The notes below the pieces were generated by a model. That model saw only the letters and a list, made by a program, of their open reading frames with translations, was not told the origin of the DNA and ran no database searches. This document shows, in pieces, positions 1-8,678 of a DNA stretch of 64,000 nucleotides. The DNA is from Synechococcus sp. WH 5701 (GTDB taxonomy: Bacteria > Cyanobacteriota > Cyanobacteriia > PCC-6307 > Cyanobiaceae). The stretch is taken from assembly GCF_000153045.1 (NCBI RefSeq), contig NZ_CH724159.1, positions 1,537,513-1,601,512 on the forward strand. The letters run 5' to 3'. Every line of letters starts with the position of its first letter. The stretch's first letter is position 1. A program made the translations under genes and the position numbers.

Positions 1-215
1 AGGGGGTGAAGCCAGAGCAGCCAGCGGTGACTGACCAGCACCGCTGCGGCCCCCCAGAGGCCAGCGCCAGCGGGGGAAGAGCCCCAGAGGGGAACCAGAG
101 CCAGCCAGAGCAACGGGGGCAGACCCAGGGGTGCCAGGGAGAGCCCGGCAAGGGCGCCGGCAAGGGCGGTGATCACCCTCAGGCGCCGGTCATCTCCCAT
201 GGCCTGCGCCGGCAT
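1..215 (-). CDS. lnt: Apolipoprotein N-acyltransferase (N-terminal fragment)
   Basis: The minus-strand frame opens at ATG 215 (alternative ATG at 200) and runs off the left edge of the window, so only about 70 N-terminal residues are visible. They begin with a short basic stretch followed by two hydrophobic segments rich in Leu, Ala, Gly and Trp, with the motif LPPLLWLALVPLW. That pattern is typical of the N-terminal membrane helices of Lnt, which adds the third acyl chain to lipoproteins at the inner membrane. The nitrilase catalytic domain lies outside the window, so the call rests on the helices alone. The gene is divergent from the phasin-like gene, with about 35 bases between starts. Confidence 0.6.
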   Translation of the reverse strand, partial: MPAQAMGDDRRLRVITALAGALAGLSLAPLGLPPLLWLALVPLWGSSPAGAGLWGAAAVLVSHRWLLWLHP

Positions 216-250
216 GCAACGACATCATCAGATGGTCAGCGCTTGCCGCC

Positions 251-592
251 ATGGACCGGGACAATCTGCTCCAGCAACTGATCCTGCGTGGACTGGGCAC
301 CAGTTCCCTGGTGGCCGACCGTCTGCGCAACGTCACCCAGGCCTGGGTGACAAGCGGCCGCCTGGATCCCGGCGAAGCTTCGGTGCTCGTTGACGACGTG
401 ATGCGCTCCCTGCGGGGCGAGAACCCCGAGCTTGAAAAGCAGGCCGAGCGCACCATGGAGCGCAACATCGATCATTTCCTTCAAGACCTCGGGCTGGCCC
501 GCCAGCGAGAGGTGGACGAGCTGCGAGGCCGCATCGACCGGCTGGAGCAACTGCTGCGCAGCCGGCGGGAAGCGGCCGAAGTGCCCGACTGA
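251..592 (+). CDS. Phasin-like coiled-coil protein
   Basis: This 113-residue protein is charged and almost wholly helical. The middle contains a conserved-looking SLRGENPELEKQAERTM segment, and the C-terminal third (about residues 88-108) is a heptad-like coiled coil (VDELRGRIDRLEQLL). This matches the phasin/polyhydroxyalkanoate-granule-associated family in length and layout; members coat storage granules or act as general amphipathic scaffolds. No PHA synthase gene is in the window, so a granule role is unproven. The ATG at 251 leaves about 35 bases to the divergent lnt start, so the two share a very short control region. Confidence 0.6.
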   Translation: MDRDNLLQQLILRGLGTSSLVADRLRNVTQAWVTSGRLDPGEASVLVDDVMRSLRGENPELEKQAERTMERNIDHFLQDLGLARQREVDELRGRIDRLEQLLRSRREAAEVPD

Positions 593-670
593 CGGGTCCC
601 AGGGGCATCATCCCCGGCGCTGGCAGAATCCCAATCAGCTCCATCGAGCCCCGCCGCCATCCCCCGACCC

Positions 671-1342
671 ATGCGTGACATCCTGATCAGCACCGGCGTC
701 TGCGTCGCCTGCCTGCTGCTGGCCGTGGCCAGTCAGCTGATCTCCCCGAGCACGGTGGAGGCCAGCGGCGACGGGGCAGTCAACTCCGCCTCCCTAGGCT
801 CCGTTGCCGTGGCTGCGACCGGCACGGCCACCAAGCAGGCCCCTGCCGCCCGCAGCGGCCGGATCGAGCTGGACCCCGACGATCCGAATCCTTCGCTGTT
901 CACCATGGCTTCCGACAGTCCTAACGATCCCGGCGCCCTTGCCGACGCTTCTGTTGCCCAGAGCGGCGCTGCCGGGCTGGGTGGCGAATTGGTCGCTGCC
1001 AAGGAAGTGGTGACCCCCAGTGGCCTGCGCATCACCGACCTGGTGGTGGGCGAGGGAGCCGAAGCCGTGAGCGGCCAGCCGGTTCAGGTCAACTACCGCG
1101 GCACCCTCGCCAGCGGCAAAGAATTCGACAGCAGCTATGGCCGTGGCCCCTTCTCCTTCCCCCTCGGCGCCGGTCGGGTGATCAAGGGCTGGGATGAAGG
1201 CGTGGCCGGCATGAAGGTGGGTGGAAAGCGCAAGCTGGTGATTCCCCCTGATCTGGCCTATGGCGAGCGGGGTGCCGGCGGCGTCATTCCCCCCAACGCC
1301 ACCCTCACCTTCGAGGTAGAACTGCTTGGGGTCGGGGGCTGA
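671..1342 (+). CDS. FKBP-type peptidyl-prolyl cis-trans isomerase, exported
   Basis: The 223-residue product begins with a hydrophobic signal or signal-anchor (about residues 4-22), then a low-complexity Ser/Ala/Gly region to about residue 110. A complete FKBP domain fills the C-terminus. Visible FKBP hallmarks are [19 protein letters not shown], the [23 protein letters not shown] core, and the closing [15 protein letters not shown]. Such proteins isomerise X-Pro bonds during protein folding. The leader places it in the periplasm, lumen or at the membrane. It stands between the phasin-like gene (78 bases upstream) and sodB (208 bases downstream) on the same strand. Confidence 0.92.
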   Translation: MRDILISTGVCVACLLLAVASQLISPSTVEASGDGAVNSASLGSVAVAATGTATKQAPAARSGRIELDPDDPNPSLFTMASDSPNDPGALADASVAQSGAAGLGGELVAAKEVVTPSGLRITDLVVGEGAEAVSGQPVQVNYRGTLASGKEFDSSYGRGPFSFPLGAGRVIKGWDEGVAGMKVGGKRKLVIPPDLAYGERGAGGVIPPNATLTFEVELLGVGG

Positions 1343-1550
1343 CCTGCTTCCTGCGGCTGGGCCTGGGCGCACCTCGTTAGGATGACCTTACCGGTGGATT
1401 GCCGGTCAAGCAGCTCATGGTCACATTGGTGACAGACCTGGCTCGCCTTTTCTCGACGTGCCGCCGGGATGCAGCCTGTGCCCCGTTCCATGACCTTGAC
1501 CGGCGGTCCCCCATGGGCTCCGCCCGTTACCACCCTTCGTTGCACTGTTC

Positions 1551-2150
1551 ATGGCTCACACGCTGCCCGCTCTCCCTTACGACATCAACGCGCTCGAGCC
1601 CCATATCTCTCAGACCACCCTCGAGTTTCACCACGGCAAGCACCACGCCGCCTACGTCGCCAACCTCAACAAACTTCTGGACGGCACCGATCTCGACGGC
1701 AAGAGCCTTGAGGACGTGATCACCAGCGTGGCGGGTGATGCCTCCAAGGCCGGAGTGTTCAACAACGCTGCCCAGGTGTGGAACCACAGCTTCTACTGGC
1801 AGTGCATGAAGCCCGGGGGCGGCGGCCAGCCCAGCGGTGCCCTTGCCGAGAAGATCAACGCCGATTTCGGTAGCTTCGAAGCCTTCGTGGAGCAGTTCAA
1901 GACTGCCGGCGCCACCCAGTTCGGTAGTGGCTGGGCCTGGCTGATCCTCGATGGCGGGACGCTCAAGATCACCAAGACCGCCAACGCGGATCTGCCCCTG
2001 GCCCACGGTCAGAAGGCTCTCCTCACGATGGATGTTTGGGAGCACGCCTACTACCTCGATTACCAGAACAAGCGCCCGGATTACATGACCACCTTCCTGG
2101 AGAAGCTGGTGAACTGGGACTTCGTGGCCGCCAACCTGGCCGCCGCCTGA
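1551..2150 (+). CDS. sodB: Iron superoxide dismutase
   Basis: The 199-residue cytoplasmic enzyme converts superoxide to hydrogen peroxide and oxygen. Metal ligands are visible in the N-terminal helix ([13 protein letters not shown]), the VWNHSFYW segment, and the C-terminal [18 protein letters not shown] motif. The [15 protein letters not shown] context, with Ala-Gln before the His ligand rather than Gly-Gly, is typical of the iron type. No signal peptide precedes [11 protein letters not shown], unlike the second SOD at 14263-14958. The gene ends 51 bases before the convergent queA stop. A GC-rich inverted repeat (GGCCC/GGGCC around 2159-2170) lies in that gap but lacks a clear T tract. Confidence 0.96.
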   Translation: MAHTLPALPYDINALEPHISQTTLEFHHGKHHAAYVANLNKLLDGTDLDGKSLEDVITSVAGDASKAGVFNNAAQVWNHSFYWQCMKPGGGGQPSGALAEKINADFGSFEAFVEQFKTAGATQFGSGWAWLILDGGTLKITKTANADLPLAHGQKALLTMDVWEHAYYLDYQNKRPDYMTTFLEKLVNWDFVAANLAAA

Positions 2151-2201
2151 TCGTCTCCGGCCCTTTTGGGGCCATCCCTCCCAAGCCAGGCGGCCGCCCT
2201 C

Positions 2202-3362
2202 TCAGGGGCGCGCCGCCTCCAGCACCGCCTCCGGCGCGATCCACATGGCATCGCCATAGGAGAAGAAGCGATAGCCCTGGCTCTTGGCCTCCTCATAGAG
2301 ATCCAGCAGACGCGGCCGACCGATCAGGGCACTCACCAGCAGCAGCAGCGAACTGCGCGGCAGGTGGAAATTGGTGAGCAGTCCCTGCACCAGCTGAAAG
2401 CGGAATCCCGGCTGGATCACCAGATTCACGGGTCCGCGAAATGGCACCAGGCTGCCGCCATGGAGCGCCGCCACCCCCTCCAGGCTGCGGACGCTGGTGG
2501 TGCCGATCGCGATCACCCGCCCACCCCGCCGCCGGCAGGCGGCCACCGAATCCACCAGCTCCTGACTGATCTCCACCCACTCGCTGTGCAGATCCAGGCT
2601 GGAGAGATCCTCCTCCTCCAGGGGGCGAAAGGTGCCGATGCCCACGTGCAGCGTGGCGGTGGCGATGGCCACGCCCCTGGCGCGGATCGCCTCCAGCAGT
2701 TCATCGCTCAGATGCAGGCCCGCCGTCGGGGCAGCCACCGCTCCGGGCCTGGCGGCATAGCGGGTCTGGTAGCGGCTCTCCTGCTCAGGATCCGGATGCT
2801 GGATGTAGGGGGGCAGCGGCATCGCCCCGTAACGCTGCAACAGGGCCTCGATCGAGGAGGCATCGATGCAGCCGGGGGGGAAACGGATCACCCGCCCGCC
2901 GCTGGCCTCATCGAGGGCCACCACCTCCAAGGGCAGGGGCGGCTGACCGGCGGCCTCGAGCTGAAGCACCTCGCCAGGCCGCACCCGCTTGCCGGGACGC
3001 ACCAGGCAGATCCAGCAGCTGTCGCTGGAAGCCACAGCCGCCTCCCTGGGGGCGGCACTGTCATAAGGCTGCAGCACCAGCAACTCCACGGCACCACCGC
3101 TGGCGCGGCGGGCCTGCAGCCGGGCCTTGAGCACCCGAGTGTCGTTGACCACCAGCAGATCACCCGGGCGCAGTTCCCCCTGCAGATCCCAGACCCTGAG
3201 GTGCCTGACCTGCTCTGGGTCTGAGCCGGCAGCCGCGCCGGCTGGGCCCAGAGCCAGCAGGCGGGCACTGTGGCGGGGCTCGGCGGGCGTCTGGGCGATG
3301 AACGACGGCGGCAGGTCGTAGTCGTAGCTGGAGAGCCGCAGATCGGTGGACGGGTAGCTCAG
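2202..3362 (-). CDS. queA: S-adenosylmethionine:tRNA ribosyltransferase-isomerase
   Basis: QueA transfers and isomerises the ribosyl group of SAM onto preQ1 at position 34 of GUN tRNAs, giving epoxyqueuosine. The frame carries the family's opening block (LSSYDYDLPPSFIAQTPAEP, then RHSARLL), VNDTRVLKARL, the TAGLHLSDELL segment and the C-terminal LPRSSLLLLVSALIG. Homology clearly reaches back to about 3335. Yet no ATG, GTG or TTG occurs in frame upstream of the GTG at 3152, which would remove about 60 conserved residues. I place the start at CTG 3362 by family length (386 residues); this is a guess. It follows the E2 gene by about 50 bases on the same strand. Confidence 0.9.
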   Translation of the reverse strand: MSYPSTDLRLSSYDYDLPPSFIAQTPAEPRHSARLLALGPAGAAAGSDPEQVRHLRVWDLQGELRPGDLLVVNDTRVLKARLQARRASGGAVELLVLQPYDSAAPREAAVASSDSCWICLVRPGKRVRPGEVLQLEAAGQPPLPLEVVALDEASGGRVIRFPPGCIDASSIEALLQRYGAMPLPPYIQHPDPEQESRYQTRYAARPGAVAAPTAGLHLSDELLEAIRARGVAIATATLHVGIGTFRPLEEEDLSSLDLHSEWVEISQELVDSVAACRRRGGRVIAIGTTSVRSLEGVAALHGGSLVPFRGPVNLVIQPGFRFQLVQGLLTNFHLPRSSLLLLVSALIGRPRLLDLYEEAKSQGYRFFSYGDAMWIAPEAVLEAARP

Positions 3363-3409
3363 GGCTGCAGGGCCCGCTCGGGCCGAGGAAACAACAGAAA
3401 CAACAGAAC

Positions 3410-4759
3410 TCAGAGGGCCAGGCTTTCCGGGGCCGTCTCGATCAGCTGGGCCAGGTCCTTGAGGAAAGCAGCGGCATGGGTGCCGTAGATGACCCGGTGA
3501 TCGGCCGTGAGGTTCACCTGCATCTGGCGTTTGACGGCGATCGAGCCGTCCTTGCCGGCCACCACGGCGGGACGGGAGGCCGCCACCGCCAGGATCGCTC
3601 CGGTACCCGGCGGCAGGATCGCGTCGAAGCGGTCGACGCCGAACATGCCCAGGTTGGAGAGGGTGAAGGTGCCGGTGCTGTACTCCTCGGGCTTCAGCTG
3701 TTTGGAGCGGGAGCGGGCCACCAGATCGGCCCAGGAGCGCGAGAGGCTGTACAGATCAGTGCGATCGGCCGCGGCCAGCACCGGCGTGATCAGACCACCG
3801 TCGTCCATGGCCACTGCCACGGCCACATTGATGGCGGGGGGATAAACCATGCCGCCTTCGCTGAAGGACGCATTGACCTGGGGGTGGCGGGCGAGCACCA
3901 CACCCACCGCCTTGGCGATCAGAGCCGTCATGGTGACGCCCTTGCTCTTCACCGACTTGGCGAACGCATCGAGCCGGTCGGTGGTGATCGTGTAGCCCAC
4001 GTGGAAGCAGGGCACCGCCAGGCTGGCCACCATGTTGCGGTTGACCGCCGCCTGCAGGGTGTTGAAGGCCACCGTGTCGCCGGGGTTGCCGAAGGCCTGG
4101 CCGACGGGGGCCGGTGCCGCTGAGCCGTTGGCCGATGCGGCGGCGGCAGGCGCTGACGTGACCGCAGGGGCTGTGCCCTCCGCCACGCGGGGCAGGCTGG
4201 CGGCCTGGCCGGCTGCCCGCTCGACGTCTTCGGCCTGGATGCGGCCATGGGGGCCACTGCCTCGCAGGCTTTCAAGAGCAACACCGAGCTGACCGGCGAG
4301 CTTGCGGGCTCGTGGAGTGGCCACCAGCCGCCCGCCGGTGGCCATGGCCACGGGCGCTGATGAAGGAACTGCCACAGGAGCAGGCACGGGAGCCGCCGGT
4401 GCTGCCGGCGGCGGGACAGCGGCCGCCACAGACGCTGGAGCCTCAGCTGGTGCTGGTGCAACCGGGGCCGCCGCCGGTGCTGCCGGCGCCGAAGCCTGGA
4501 CCGCCGCGATCTCCGCCTCGGTTTCAACGATCAGGCCGATCGTTTCACCCACCGGGGCCGTGCCGCCGGAGGGCAGCAACACCGAGGCGAGAAAGCCCTC
4601 CTGGAAGGCCTCCACGTCCATATCGGCCTTGTCGGACTCCACCACCAGCACCGACTCGCCCCTCTCGACGCGATCGCCGGGCTTCTTCAGCCACTCCACG
4701 ATCTTGCCCTCCGTCATCGTGGAGCTCAGGGCGGGCATGAAGATTTCGTGGGTCGCCAA
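3410..4759 (-). CDS. pdhC: Pyruvate dehydrogenase E2, dihydrolipoamide acetyltransferase
   Basis: The 449-residue protein transfers acetyl groups from the lipoyl arm to CoA in the pyruvate dehydrogenase complex. One lipoyl domain occupies about residues 1-78, with the lipoylated lysine in VVESDKADMDVEAF (Lys44). An Ala/Pro-rich swinging linker runs to about residue 145. A peripheral-subunit-binding domain (ATPRARKLAGQLGV, GRIQAEDV) spans about 151-184. The catalytic domain ends with the active-site DHRVIYG (His421). One lipoyl domain is usual for cyanobacterial E2. Genes for YlqD, an acyl-activating enzyme and the lipoylation enzyme LipB follow upstream on the same strand. Confidence 0.95.
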   Translation of the reverse strand: MATHEIFMPALSSTMTEGKIVEWLKKPGDRVERGESVLVVESDKADMDVEAFQEGFLASVLLPSGGTAPVGETIGLIVETEAEIAAVQASAPAAPAAAPVAPAPAEAPASVAAAVPPPAAPAAPVPAPVAVPSSAPVAMATGGRLVATPRARKLAGQLGVALESLRGSGPHGRIQAEDVERAAGQAASLPRVAEGTAPAVTSAPAAAASANGSAAPAPVGQAFGNPGDTVAFNTLQAAVNRNMVASLAVPCFHVGYTITTDRLDAFAKSVKSKGVTMTALIAKAVGVVLARHPQVNASFSEGGMVYPPAINVAVAVAMDDGGLITPVLAAADRTDLYSLSRSWADLVARSRSKQLKPEEYSTGTFTLSNLGMFGVDRFDAILPPGTGAILAVAASRPAVVAGKDGSIAVKRQMQVNLTADHRVIYGTHAAAFLKDLAQLIETAPESLAL

Positions 4760-4827
4760 AGTCCTGATCCCAATGCAGGCTGCGTCAGGATTTTACGTGC
4801 GACCCCTCCAAGCGCCGAGCCGGAAGC

Positions 4828-5271
4828 TCAGCCCCCCTCGATCGCCTCCACCACGCCGTCGCGCACCAGTACGGCCACCTGCAGTTTCTCCACCAGGTTG
4901 TCGCCCACCTTGATCTTGCAGGTGCCCTCGATCTGGCCCTGGTCGACGATCTGATCGAACTCGAGATCGCGTACCTGACGCTGCTGCTCGATCAGGGTGC
5001 GCTTCTGCTCCTCGAACTCGGCCCGCTTGGCCGCCACCTGCTGCTGGACCGAGGCCACCTGCTCCTGCACGCGGGGATCGAGCGGGTTGAGGCTCTGACG
5101 GCGGATCTCATCCACCAGCTGCTGCCCCTCCTGCTCCAGCTGGGACAGCTGCTGGTCACTGTTGCTGACCGCGGCACTCAGCTCCCGCTCGGCGTCCTCC
5201 TTCCAGCGGGGGGTGACCACGGCCCGCACCGTGATCGTGCGCTTGATCGTGAGGGTATGGCCTTCAGTCAT
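4828..5271 (-). CDS. YlqD family coiled-coil protein
   Basis: The 147-residue protein starts with a short beta-rich block (LTIKRTITVRAVVTPRWKEDAERELSAA, two parts shown as one region at residues 6-33). It then forms a long Gln/Glu/Arg-rich coiled coil (about 35-110) and closes with a small beta domain (IEGTCKIKVGDNLVEKLQV). This domain order matches the YlqD family, whose biochemical role is not established. There is no signal peptide or membrane segment. It lies 68 bases upstream of the E2 start and 69 bases after the acyl-activating enzyme stop. Confidence 0.8.
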   Translation of the reverse strand: MTEGHTLTIKRTITVRAVVTPRWKEDAERELSAAVSNSDQQLSQLEQEGQQLVDEIRRQSLNPLDPRVQEQVASVQQQVAAKRAEFEEQKRTLIEQQRQVRDLEFDQIVDQGQIEGTCKIKVGDNLVEKLQVAVLVRDGVVEAIEGG

Positions 5272-5340
5272 GGGAGAGGGATCGCAATGACCAGGCTCTC
5301 AGCCCGGCGTCCAGCGGTCAACCGAGGGCACCGAGAGAGC

Positions 5341-7302
5341 TCAGGCCTGGTAGATCCCCTCGATCGCCGCCTCGTCACGCACGGTGATGCGATCACGGCG
5401 CTGCTTGAGGGTCTGGGTGAGCAGTCCATTTTCGATCGAAAAGGGCTCCACCAGGGCCACCCCGGCCAGGCGTTCGTCGGGCCGCGACCCCGGCCTGGCC
5501 GCCAGCAGCCGGTTGAATTCGCCACTGAGAGCCTTGAGCAGGGCCCGGTCGGCCGGATCAGCGGTGGTCCCGGGGACGGGCAGCTCCCGGGCCCTGGCGA
5601 AGGCGGCCAGGGGTTCCGGGCGGGGCACCACCAGGGCGGCGAGCTGGCGGCGGTCCTGACCAACCAGCATCACCTGCTCCACCAGCGGATGGGCCACCAG
5701 GGCCTCCTCCAGGGGTCCCGGTTCGATGTTCTCGCCACTGCTGAGCACGATCGTGTCCTTGGCCCGGCCGGTGAGCACCAGGGTTCCATCGGCCAGAAGA
5801 TGGCCGAGATCGCCCGTGTCAAACCAGCCGGCGGCATCCAGCACCGCAGCGGTGGCCTCGGGCTTGCCGAAGTAGCCGGCCATCACCTGGGGACCGCGGG
5901 CCAGCACCCGGCCCCGCTGGCGCCAGCCCAGCGCTGCACCGCTGTCGGGATCGACGATGCGAAGTTCCGTTTCCGGCAGGGGCTGACCCGCACTGCCGCG
6001 CCGGTTTCGCCAGGGGCGGCGGCAGGCCAGCACCGGGCTGGTTTCGGTGAGGCCGTAGCCCACCAGCAGCTCGATGCCGATCGCTTCGAAGAAGCCATCC
6101 ACATGCAGGGCCAGGGCGCCTCCGCCGCTGATGGCCGTGCGCAGGGCCCCACCCGAGAGCTGCTGGCGCACCTTGGGCCAGAGCAGGACGGAGGCCAGGC
6201 CGTGGCCCGGCCAGCTCAGCAGCCAGCCCAGGCCTGCGGCCAGCCGACCCGGCAGCGATTCGGACTCCAGGGTGAGATCAAGGGCACGACGGCGCGACTG
6301 GCCATGCCAGCGGCTCAGCCGCAGGGCCTGTCGGATCAGTCCCTGACGGGAGGGGGGCATGGCCTCGAGGGCATCCTCGAAGCCGGCCAGCAGGGCCTCC
6401 CACAGCCTCGGCACACTGATCATGTACTGGGGCCTCACCCGCTGCAGATCAGGGCGCAGATGTTTCAGGGTGGTGTAGCTCTGGCGGCAGCCGCAGGAGA
6501 GCAGGAAGTATTCGGCGGTGCGCTCGTAGGCATGCCAGATCGGCAGCACGCTCAGCACCCGATCGGCCGGCCGGGGAGCCACGGCCACCCCCAGGGTGCG
6601 CAACTGGTGCAGCAGATTCGCCTGACTGAGGGGGACGCCTTTGGGACGGCCCGTGGTGCCTGAGGTGTAGAGCAAGGTGGCCAGGCGTTCTGGCCCGCCG
6701 CTCGGCAGAGGCGGCGCGGCGGCGTCCTGGCTGCAGCCAAGGGCCTCGAAGGCCTCCCAGCTCAGCTGTCTCGGCACAGGGGACGGGGGGGTGCCGTTGC
6801 CGGAAGGGGCTCGATCCTCAAGCACCACCACGAAGCGCAGCCCCCCCAGGGCGCCCGGCTCCTGGGCCAGGCGCTCCAGCAGGGCCGCGGACTCCACCAC
6901 CAACCCCACGGCCCCGGAGTCGTCGAGGATGTAGCGGAGCTCCTCCAGGGGAGCGCCGCTGCCGCGCACGGCATCCGCTGCGCCGCAGCGCATGATCCCC
7001 TGATCCGCCACGAGCCAGCGGGGGCTGTTTTCGGCGAACAGGGCCACCACCTCCCCCTCCCCCAGGCCAAGGCTCGCGAAGGCCGCTGACGCCCGCTGGA
7101 TGCGGTCGTCGAGCTCGCGGTAGGAGAGCTGCTCCGGCGGATGGGCGTGGGGAGCATCGAGGGCGATCGCCTCCCCATGGCGCTGGGCGAGGATCGGCCA
7201 GAGACCCTCCAGCCCCTGGAGCCCACGCCAGTCGTCGCGCTGGGCCAGGGCCTGCTCATCAAGCCGGTCCCCCGACCAGAGGATCGAGGCTTTGCCGTCC
7301 AT
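5341..7302 (-). CDS. aas: AMP-forming acyl-activating enzyme (acyl-ACP/acyl-CoA synthetase)
   Basis: The 653-residue enzyme has the adenylate-forming fold: the phosphate loop LLYTSGTTGRPKG, the GYGLTETSPV substrate/adenylate motif, FDTGDLG, and the hinge LTGRAKDTIVLSSGENI. Length and spacing match cyanobacterial long-chain acyl-ACP synthetases, which recycle free fatty acids, but substrate choice cannot be read directly. I start at ATG 7302 (MDGKASILW), 29 bases after the lipB stop. An upstream in-frame start at 7443 would only add sequence antisense-like in composition and buried in lipB. The short gap suggests lipB and this gene are co-transcribed. Confidence 0.88.
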   Translation of the reverse strand: MDGKASILWSGDRLDEQALAQRDDWRGLQGLEGLWPILAQRHGEAIALDAPHAHPPEQLSYRELDDRIQRASAAFASLGLGEGEVVALFAENSPRWLVADQGIMRCGAADAVRGSGAPLEELRYILDDSGAVGLVVESAALLERLAQEPGALGGLRFVVVLEDRAPSGNGTPPSPVPRQLSWEAFEALGCSQDAAAPPLPSGGPERLATLLYTSGTTGRPKGVPLSQANLLHQLRTLGVAVAPRPADRVLSVLPIWHAYERTAEYFLLSCGCRQSYTTLKHLRPDLQRVRPQYMISVPRLWEALLAGFEDALEAMPPSRQGLIRQALRLSRWHGQSRRRALDLTLESESLPGRLAAGLGWLLSWPGHGLASVLLWPKVRQQLSGGALRTAISGGGALALHVDGFFEAIGIELLVGYGLTETSPVLACRRPWRNRRGSAGQPLPETELRIVDPDSGAALGWRQRGRVLARGPQVMAGYFGKPEATAAVLDAAGWFDTGDLGHLLADGTLVLTGRAKDTIVLSSGENIEPGPLEEALVAHPLVEQVMLVGQDRRQLAALVVPRPEPLAAFARARELPVPGTTADPADRALLKALSGEFNRLLAARPGSRPDERLAGVALVEPFSIENGLLTQTLKQRRDRITVRDEAAIEGIYQA

Positions 7303-7331
7303 GGTCCCGTCCTGAGCGTGGCCCAGGCTTA

Positions 7332-8009
7332 TCACCGCCAGGGCAGTTCCGTGGGCTTCGGTGGCCGGAGCCCCAACCCGAACCGCCGTGCCAGGGCCTG
7401 GCGCAGCAGGGTCTGAACCGTGGCGGTGGTCAGCCCTGGGCACCAGTCGCTGAGGCGCGTCACCCCATGACCCTTCAATCCGCAGGGGACGATGGCGCTG
7501 AAGCCCTCCAGCGGGCAGGACACGTTGAGGGCCAGGCCGTGCTGGCTGATCCAGCGGCGGGCACCCACGCCGATCGCCGCCACCTTGCGCCCCTCCAGCC
7601 AGACACCGGTCAGGCCCTCCAGCTGCTCTCCCCTGAGCCCGAGGACCGCCAGCACCTCCAGCACTGCCGCCTCCAGATCGCGCAGATAGAGATGGAGATC
7701 GCCGCCGTGGCGCTGCAGAGCCAGCACCGGGTAGGCCACCAGCTGGCCGGGGAGGTGGTGGGTCACCTCCCCGCCGCGGTCGATGCGGAAGAGGGGGGCT
7801 GGGGGGTCGGCGGGATCGAAGCGCAGGAACCGCTCGCTGGCGCCGCGGCCCAGGGTGTAGCAGGGGGTGTGCTGCAGCAGCAGCAGGGCTTCGGGGCCAT
7901 CGGGGTCGCGCAGCAGCCGCCCCTGCAGTTCCCGCTGCCAGGCCCAGGCCTGGTCAAAGGGCACGGGCAGAGGTGGTTCAACAAGGATTGCGTCGAGGGC
8001 CGGAGTCAT
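7332..8009 (-). CDS. lipB: Octanoyl-[ACP]:protein octanoyltransferase
   Basis: LipB moves octanoate from acyl carrier protein to lipoyl-domain lysines, the first step of lipoate attachment. The 225-residue sequence shows the family motif [20 protein letters not shown], the active-site lysine region [16 protein letters not shown], and the catalytic cysteine in [16 protein letters not shown]2 of pyruvate dehydrogenase, a likely acceptor, is encoded two genes downstream on the same strand. The ATG at 8009 is divergent from the hpf gene, with only 53 bases between the starts. Confidence 0.94.
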   Translation of the reverse strand: MTPALDAILVEPPLPVPFDQAWAWQRELQGRLLRDPDGPEALLLLQHTPCYTLGRGASERFLRFDPADPPAPLFRIDRGGEVTHHLPGQLVAYPVLALQRHGGDLHLYLRDLEAAVLEVLAVLGLRGEQLEGLTGVWLEGRKVAAIGVGARRWISQHGLALNVSCPLEGFSAIVPCGLKGHGVTRLSDWCPGLTTATVQTLLRQALARRFGLGLRPPKPTELPWR

Positions 8010-8062
8010 GCGCGAACGGCTTCCTACAGTTGGATCGGAACGACAAGCGAAGGGACTGCTCG

Positions 8063-8650
8063 ATGAAGCTGTTGATTCACGGCCGCAATCTCGATGTCAC
8101 ACCGGCGATCCGCGATTACACGGAAGCGAAGCTCGGCCGGGCCATCAATCACTACGAAGGGTTGGTCAAAGAAGCCGATGTTCATCTCTCCGTGGCGCGC
8201 AACCCCAGGGTGGCTCAACAGACCGCTGAGGTCACGGTCTTTGCCAATGGAGTGGTGATTCGTGCCCAGGAACGCAGTGAGAACCTTTACGCCAGCATCG
8301 ACATGGTGGCGGGCAAGCTGAGCCGTCAGCTGCGCCGCTACAAGGATCGCCTCAGCAATCATCACGGAGCCGGATCCCCAGCAAACGTAGGCGACGATAC
8401 CGAACAGCCCAGCCTGGAAGGAGTTCTTCCCAATGATCTGATCGGCGACCGGGAGCCGGCCCTGCCGGTCCCGGCCGTGCGCCGCAAGTACTTCTCGATG
8501 CCTGCGATGAGCCTGGATCAGGCCCTGCACCAGCTGGAGCTGATCGACCACGATTTCTATGTGTTCCGTGAGGAATCCAGTGGTGGTCTCCAGGTGGTGT
8601 ATCGCCGCAACCATGGTGGATTCGGTGTGATCCAGCCGAAGGAATCCTGA
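8063..8650 (+). CDS. hpf: Ribosome hibernation promoting factor, long form (LrtA type)
   Basis: The 195-residue protein has the N-terminal HPF/RaiA domain ([19 protein letters not shown], then the basic VMAGKL-like helix [11 protein letters not shown]), a polar linker, and the long-form C-terminal dimerisation domain ([39 protein letters not shown]). Long HPF dimerises 70S ribosomes in stationary phase or darkness; the cyanobacterial homologue is known as light-repressed LrtA. I start at ATG 8063 because homology begins there, although the frame stays open for 30 codons upstream. Purine-rich GAAGGGA precedes the start. Confidence 0.93.
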   Translation: MKLLIHGRNLDVTPAIRDYTEAKLGRAINHYEGLVKEADVHLSVARNPRVAQQTAEVTVFANGVVIRAQERSENLYASIDMVAGKLSRQLRRYKDRLSNHHGAGSPANVGDDTEQPSLEGVLPNDLIGDREPALPVPAVRRKYFSMPAMSLDQALHQLELIDHDFYVFREESSGGLQVVYRRNHGGFGVIQPKES

Positions 8651-8678
8651 CCCGTCCTGAATCCTCCCAGCCCCGGTG

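Noticed and set aside
1420-1433. GTCAC-ATTG-GTGAC inverted repeat ahead of sodB
   Set aside because: Five pairs only; expected by chance at this scale and without a clear regulator match.
2155-2175. Terminator between sodB and queA
   Set aside because: GGCCC/GGGCC can pair but there is no T tract on either strand.
5257-6663. A 468-codon frame antisense to the acyl-activating enzyme
   Set aside because: Gln/Gly/His/Pro-rich shadow with no recognisable motif.
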